Origin: Opitutaceae bacterium
Lineage (GTDB): Bacteria; Verrucomicrobiota; Verrucomicrobiia; Opitutales; Opitutaceae
Length of the DNA stretch: 36,479 bases
Assembly: GCA_027485815.1 (NCBI GenBank)
Contig: JAIXQE010000119.1
Location: 1 to 36,479, forward strand
Direction of reading: 5' to 3'
Part shown: positions 32,410 through 36,479 of the stretch, piece by piece
Layout: the number at the start of each line of letters is the position of its first letter
How positions within the stretch are numbered: position 1 is the first letter of the stretch
Translations under genes and position numbers: made by a program
The notes under the pieces: generated by a model
The model's input: the letters and a program-made list of their open reading frames with translations, nothing else
The model's database searches: none
What the model was told of the DNA's origin: nothing

Positions 32410-34785
32410 TCAGTTCTTCGTGATCGTTTCGTCGAGGTTGAGCAGGGCGCTGGCGACCGCCTGCCACGCGACCTGCTCGTCGCCGTGCGCCGCGAGCTGG
32501 CGGGCGTGCAGCGCCGCGAGCACGGCGGCCTCGGCCGGGGAGGGCTCGCGGCTGACGCAGAGCCGGAAGCCGTGGCGCACGCGCGCCGCCACGTCGGCGG
32601 CGGGCGGTTCGCGCACGAGGCGGGCGGCCAGCGCCGCCGCGGCCTCCACGTAGACGGGATCGTTGAGGAGCGTGAGCGCCTGGAGGGGCGTGTTCGAGCG
32701 CGAGCGCCGGACGGTGCACGCCGCGCGGGTGGCGGCGTCGAAGTTGAGGAAACTGGGATAGGGCGAGGCGCGTTTCCAGACGGTGTAAAGCCCGCGCCGG
32801 TGGGCATCCTCGCCGACGCTGACCTCGTACGTCACGCGGTCGCCGCCCACCTTGGCCTCCCACAGGCCGGGGGGCTGGTAAGGGCGGACGGGCGGGCCGC
32901 CCAGCTTGGGCGAGAGCAGTCCGGCCACGGCGAGCGCCTGGTCGCGGATGGCCTCGGCCTCGAGCCGGAACCGCGGGCCGCGCGCGAGCAGGCGGTTCTC
33001 CGCGTCCCGCGCCAGCAGCTCGGGCGTCACGCGCGAACTTTGCCGGTAGGTCGCCGAGAGCGCGATGAGGCGGTGGATGCGCTTCATGCTCCAGCCTCCC
33101 TCCATGAACTCCACGGCGAGCCAGTCGAGCAGCTCGGGATGCGTGGGCGGTTCGCCCTTGATGCCGAAATCCTCCGGGGTGCGCACCAGGCCCGTGCCGA
33201 AGAACTCCTGCCACCAGCGGTTGACGGTCACCCGGGCGACCAGCGGGTTGTCGCGCGCGACCAGCCAGCGGGCGAGGTCGAGGCGGTTGGGCCGGCCGGT
33301 GGCGGGCGCGAGCGCGGGCAGGACCTCCGGCGTGCCGGGTTCGACGCGCTCGCCGGGATCAAGGAAGCTCCCCCGCTTCAGCACGCTGGTCATCCGCGGC
33401 TCCGCGACCTCGCGCATCACGAGCGTCCGCGGGCCCTCGATCCGGGCGAGCTCCTGGGACGCCTTGAGGCGCGCTTTCCGGAGGGCGGCGAGCCGGGAAT
33501 CCGGCGCCGCCGGCGCGGTCTCCGGGGAGCGCGGGCCTTCCGCGCGGCCCGGGGCGGCGAGGGCGGCGATCTCGGCGTCGAGCTGCCGGAGGCGCCCCTC
33601 GCCGGCCGCCCGCCGGGCCTCGGTCGCGGCGTCCGGCAGCGGCAGAAACGGTCCCGTGAAGGCCAGGTTCGCCGTGGCCTTGGCGGTGGCGAAGGCGGTC
33701 TCCTGCTCGGTCTGGTTGAAGAAGGCGAAGAACCGGTAGTAGTCGCGTTGGGTGAAGGGGTCGTACTTGTGGTCGTGGCACTGGGCGCATTCGAGGGTGG
33801 AGCCGAGCCACACGGTTCCGGTGGTGTTCACGCGATCGAAGACCTGGTTGATCCGGCCCTCCTCCTGATCGGTGCCCGCCTCGACGTTGGTGGGGGCGGC
33901 GCGGTGGAAGCCCGTCGCGATGAACGGATCGGGATTCACCTGCGGGTCGGCGCCGGGGAGGAGGTCGCCGGCGACCTGCTGGATCGTGAACTGATCAAAG
34001 GGCAGGTCCGCGTTCATCGCGCGGACGACCCAGTCGCGGAAGGGCCAGCTCTCGCGGAGATCGTCGCGCTGGAAGCCGTGGGAGTCCGCGTAGCGGGCGA
34101 GGTCGAGCCACGGCCGGGCCCAGCGTTCGCCGTAGTGCGGCGAGGCCAGCAGGCGGTCGACGACGCGCTCGTACGCGTCCGGGGCCCGATCCGCGAGGAA
34201 CGCGTCAAGCTCCGGGAGCGTGGGCGGCAGGCCGATGAGGTCGAACGAGACCCGGCGGAGCCACGCGGCGCGCCCGGCGTCCGGAGCGGGCGGGAGGCCG
34301 GCGGCGGCGCGCCGGGCGGAGACGAAGGCGTCGATGGGATTCACGTGCCCGGAGCCCGGGCGGGTCTCCGACGGAACCGCGGGGCGCACCGGCGCCACGT
34401 AGGCCCAATGCCGGAGCCCCTCCGGCCACTCGGCCCCGGCGTCGATCCAGCGCCGGAGCAGGGCGATCTCGGCCGCCGGCACGCGGTCGCCCTTGGGCGG
34501 CATCGCCTCGTCGGCGTGCGGCGAACGGATGCGCTGGTACAGCTCGCTCTGCTCGGCCGAACCGGGGACGAGCGCGGGCAGGCCGGAACGGCCCCCGGCC
34601 AGCGCCTGCCGCCGCGAGGTGAGGTGCAGGCCGGCCCGGGGGGACTCGAGCCCGTGACAGTCATAGCAGCGCTGCGCGAGGATCGGCTGGATGTCGCGCC
34701 CGAAGTCGATCGCGGGCTCCGCGCCCCGCGCGACGGCCGCGAGGGACCAGAGGAGCACGACGCGGCGCAGGGGGCGGGAGATCAT
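32410..34785 (-). CDS. PSCyt1-DUF1549-DUF1553 secreted cytochrome-type protein
   Basis: A 791-residue exported protein of the planctomycete cytochrome class. A signal peptide covers residues ~1-22. Then comes a PSCyt1 haem domain with CYDCH at C40-H44 and [10 protein letters not shown] holding the distal methionine candidate. A DUF1549 domain follows ([84 protein letters not shown]). A second CxxCH lies at C333-H337 ([18 protein letters not shown]), and a DUF1553 domain at the C-terminus ([80 protein letters not shown]). Its enzymatic role is unproven; DUF1501 pairing and neighbourhood suggest saccharide handling. It is transcribed first, then the DUF1501 gene. Confidence 0.94.
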   Translation of the reverse strand: MISRPLRRVVLLWSLAAVARGAEPAIDFGRDIQPILAQRCYDCHGLESPRAGLHLTSRRQALAGGRSGLPALVPGSAEQSELYQRIRSPHADEAMPPKGDRVPAAEIALLRRWIDAGAEWPEGLRHWAYVAPVRPAVPSETRPGSGHVNPIDAFVSARRAAAGLPPAPDAGRAAWLRRVSFDLIGLPPTLPELDAFLADRAPDAYERVVDRLLASPHYGERWARPWLDLARYADSHGFQRDDLRESWPFRDWVVRAMNADLPFDQFTIQQVAGDLLPGADPQVNPDPFIATGFHRAAPTNVEAGTDQEEGRINQVFDRVNTTGTVWLGSTLECAQCHDHKYDPFTQRDYYRFFAFFNQTEQETAFATAKATANLAFTGPFLPLPDAATEARRAAGEGRLRQLDAEIAALAAPGRAEGPRSPETAPAAPDSRLAALRKARLKASQELARIEGPRTLVMREVAEPRMTSVLKRGSFLDPGERVEPGTPEVLPALAPATGRPNRLDLARWLVARDNPLVARVTVNRWWQEFFGTGLVRTPEDFGIKGEPPTHPELLDWLAVEFMEGGWSMKRIHRLIALSATYRQSSRVTPELLARDAENRLLARGPRFRLEAEAIRDQALAVAGLLSPKLGGPPVRPYQPPGLWEAKVGGDRVTYEVSVGEDAHRRGLYTVWKRASPYPSFLNFDAATRAACTVRRSRSNTPLQALTLLNDPVYVEAAAALAARLVREPPAADVAARVRHGFRLCVSREPSPAEAAVLAALHARQLAAHGDEQVAWQAVASALLNLDETITKN

Positions 34786-34863
34786 GGGGGCGGTCGGCGC
34801 GGGGCGGGGGACTTCCTCAAGGAGGCGCGGGGCGGGGGCTAGGACGAGGGAATACTCCGCGCC

Positions 34864-35055
34864 TCAGAAGTCCACGCTGGCCGTCCAGGTGAACTGGCGC
34901 GGCTCGGTGAAGTGCGGCCACGTGCAGCTATACCCCCGGTCGGCCGGCGTGTTCACCTCGAACGGCGAGAGGACGACGGGCGCGGCCGGAGCGGCGGCCG
35001 GCAGGAACATCGTCAACCAGACAAAGGTGAAAAGGCAGCGCAGGAGGGGTTTCAT
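34864..35055 (-). pseudogene. TonB-dependent receptor collapsed by in-frame internal deletion
   Basis: A 63-codon ORF with a signal-peptide-like start (MKPLLRCLFTFVWLTMFLPAAAPAA), then the TonB-box form VVLSPFEVNTPADRGY that opens many verrucomicrobial receptors. It jumps directly to FTEPRQFTWTASVDF, which looks like the last barrel strand with a terminal phenylalanine. The plug and nearly the entire barrel, normally several hundred residues, are missing, while start, stop and frame are kept. CTGAAA and TAAGGC 18 bases apart upstream may be a surviving promoter. An alternative is a true small secreted peptide, but the head-to-tail likeness to receptors makes a deletion remnant more likely. 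Confidence 0.6.
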
Positions 35056-35170
35056 CGGCGTTGGGGGCTTAAGCCTTACGCCGGAATCCCCGGCGATTTC
35101 AGCAGAAAACGGCGGCGCGCCGGCGAAGGGCAGGCCGAGGCGTTGATCGTCCGCGACGCGGGCGCGGCGC

Positions 35171-35176
35171 TTGACT
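35171..35176 (+). promoter_or_regulatory. Possible -35 hexamer of the hydrolase gene
   Basis: TTGACT begins exactly 35 bases before the ATG of the alpha/beta-hydrolase. No clear -10 hexamer is seen. It matches the spacing found upstream of pdxH and both vapB genes. The rest of 35056-35170 holds two hairpins toward the receptor remnant: GGCTTAAGCC (35066-35075) and CGCCGG-AATCC-CCGGCG (35079-35095). Confidence 0.35.
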
Positions 35177-35205
35177 TCAGCAAGGCCGCCGGCAGCACCG
35201 GAAAG

Positions 35206-36129
35206 ATGACCCCTCGCCGCGTCGGCCCGCCTGCGCCCCGGTTCGCGGCCGGCCTGCTCTGGGCGCTGCTCACGGCCGGCCCGGGGCCCGCCGCGCCCGC
35301 GGAACCGGAGGTGCGGGCCAACCTCGCCTACGCCGGCAACGCCAACCCGCGCCAGACCCTGGACCTGTACCTGCCCCGGGAGCGGCCGGCGGACGCCCGG
35401 TTGCCCGTGATCGTGTATTTCCACGGCGGCGGCTGGGTGGGCGGCAGCAAGGCTTCCGGCCAGGCGACGCTGACCCCGTGGGTGACGGACGGCGGCTACG
35501 CGGGCGCGGCCGTGAACTACCGGCTCGCGGGCGAGGCTCCGTGGCCCGCGCAGATCCACGACGCGAAGGCGGCGATCCGCTGGCTGCGGGCGAACGCGGA
35601 CCGTCTCGGCCTCGACGGCGCCCGGATCGCCGTCGTCGGCACCTCCGCGGGCGGGACCCTCGCGACCCTGCTGGGCACCAGCGGCGGCGATCCCGCGCTG
35701 GAGGGCGCGGTCGGCGCGCACCCGGGCGTCGACAGCCGCGTCACCTGCGTGCTGAACCGCTTCGGCCGCCTCAATTTCCTCGCGGAGCCCGCGGCGCGCT
35801 CGGCTCCCGCGCAGGCGGAGGCGCTCGCGGGGCGGCTGCGCCAACTCTTCGGCGGCCCCCCCGAGGAACGCACCGCGCTCGCGCGGGCGGCGTCCCCCTT
35901 GACCCACCTGAGCGCCGACGATCCGCCCGTGCTGACCGTGCACGGCACGGCGGACGGCGTGGTGCCCATCGCGCAGGCGGAGGAGTTCGACGCGGCGGCG
36001 CGGAGGATCGGCGCGCGGCACGAACTGGTGCGGGTGGAGGGCGCGGGGCACGGCTTTGACCGGCCGGACGAGCGCCGCCGGAGCCGCGAGTTCCTCGACC
36101 AACACCTGCGGGCCGCGCCCGCGCGCTGA
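35206..36129 (+). CDS. Secreted alpha/beta-hydrolase (BD-FAE-like esterase)
   Basis: A 307-residue hydrolase. A signal peptide covers about residues 1-28 (RFAAGLLWALLTAGPGPAAP). The oxyanion motif HGGGW is at residues 73-77, the nucleophile S147 in GTSAGG, the acid D250 in HGTADGVVP and the histidine H282 in GAGHGF; the triad is complete. NPRQTLDLYLP before the oxyanion loop is typical of the BD-FAE and acetyl-xylan or feruloyl-esterase-like hydrolases that trim side groups from plant polysaccharides. The start at 35206 is the first ATG compatible with the signal peptide. The neighbouring receptor remnant and PVC saccharide genes fit this role. Confidence 0.88.
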   Translation: MTPRRVGPPAPRFAAGLLWALLTAGPGPAAPAEPEVRANLAYAGNANPRQTLDLYLPRERPADARLPVIVYFHGGGWVGGSKASGQATLTPWVTDGGYAGAAVNYRLAGEAPWPAQIHDAKAAIRWLRANADRLGLDGARIAVVGTSAGGTLATLLGTSGGDPALEGAVGAHPGVDSRVTCVLNRFGRLNFLAEPAARSAPAQAEALAGRLRQLFGGPPEERTALARAASPLTHLSADDPPVLTVHGTADGVVPIAQAEEFDAAARRIGARHELVRVEGAGHGFDRPDERRRSREFLDQHLRAAPAR

Positions 36130-36158
36130 GTTGGGTGGGCTAATGTGGCCGGCGCCCG

Positions 36159-36479
36159 TTACTCCGGGTAGGTCCAGCCGGCGCGGTAGGCGCGGCGCAG
36201 GAGGCGGGAGGCCTCGGGGTCACCGAGGATTTCCTCGCGGTCAGGGTCCCACGCGACGCTGCGGCCGAGGTGCAGGCTGATCATCCCGAGCAGTGAACAC
36301 ACCGAGGCGCGGTGCCCCTCCTCGATGTCGCTGAGCGGCCGGCGGCCGGTACGGATCGCGTCGAGGAAGTCGGCCCAGAGTTCGCGGATGTTCTGGCCAT
36401 CGGGCTCGTTGAGGCGCGCCGGCTGCGCTTGCGGCGGCCCGCCATCGGCCGGGTAGAACGTCCAGCCGCCGCGGTAACC
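36159..36479 (-). CDS. Gfo/Idh/MocA-family oxidoreductase, C-terminal part
   Basis: The minus-strand frame is open to the right edge of the window, so the Rossmann N-terminal domain lies outside. The visible 106 residues read as the end of a PVC-type sugar dehydrogenase: WADFLDAIRTGRRPLSDIEEGHRASVCSLLGMISLHLGRSVAWDPDREEI, then GDPEASRLL, and a closing RAGWTYPE. In this family the segment after the second domain places the substrate near NAD(P). Members oxidise or reduce sugars and inositols, and pair functionally with DUF1080 proteins in 3-keto-sugar pathways. It is convergent with the esterase gene, 29 bases away. Confidence 0.88.
   Translation of the reverse strand, partial: GYRGGWTFYPADGGPPQAQPARLNEPDGQNIRELWADFLDAIRTGRRPLSDIEEGHRASVCSLLGMISLHLGRSVAWDPDREEILGDPEASRLLRRAYRAGWTYPE

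Noticed and set aside
1-36479. tRNA or rRNA genes
   Set aside because: No intergenic stretch shows a cloverleaf-like segment or TTCRA-type T-arm, and most gaps are too short.

Overview
The window reads as chromosomal DNA of a very GC-rich, Gram-negative member of the Verrucomicrobiota, most likely an Opitutaceae relative. The lineage call rests on the DUF1501 plus cytochrome-type DUF1549/DUF1553 pair, a PVC-type dehydrogenase fused to a c-type haem domain, a UPF0261/DUF1080 pair, a TonB-dependent receptor with an N-terminal carboxypeptidase-like domain, and an LSPFEV-type TonB box. kdsB implies a Kdo-containing outer membrane. I see no tRNA, rRNA, CRISPR array, intact transposase, integrase or phage gene.

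Left part (1-8295) is housekeeping and cofactor metabolism: the 3' part of miaB, a small membrane protein and a divergent guanylate kinase on the plus strand; a compact nadA-nadC-nadB operon for de novo NAD synthesis on the minus strand; and, divergent from it, pdxH, sixA, an RmlD-like reductase and a lipoate-ligase-family protein in a tightly spaced run.

The stretch 8296-12747 looks like an accessory insertion. A ParE/RelE-type toxin-antitoxin pair lies at its left edge, a VapBC pair at its right edge, and between them is a large secreted protein of unknown function with an internal duplication. A REP-like inverted repeat sits just inside the left edge and another REP-like unit just outside the right edge.

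The middle (12926-25403) holds a large TonB-dependent receptor, kdsB divergent from a lone HPr gene, carA divergent from a lysine 2,3-aminomutase gene, an ArsR-type regulator divergent from a SWIM-SNF2 helicase, a DUF1643 gene and a UPF0261 gene.

The right part (25400-36479) is typical PVC saccharide catabolism: a DUF1080 protein (overlapping the UPF0261 gene), a second VapBC pair, a 1233-residue PVC dehydrogenase/HEAT/LamG/cytochrome fusion, the DUF1549/DUF1553 and DUF1501 pair, a carbohydrate-esterase-like hydrolase and the end of a Gfo/Idh/MocA oxidoreductase. Among these lies a 63-codon ORF that looks like a TonB-dependent receptor collapsed by an in-frame internal deletion.

The most unusual signals are non-coding. 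One is a ~170-bp near-palindromic element between convergent genes. Another is a family of at least three REP-like hairpins, two of them arranged as an inverted pair. The third is a recurrent TTGAC/TTGAA hexamer starting exactly 35 bases before four start codons, which together with scarce Shine-Dalgarno motifs suggests leaderless transcripts. I found no convincing complete new defence or biosynthetic system; the best candidates for new biology are the repeat elements, the collapsed receptor and the toxin-antitoxin-flanked secreted protein.
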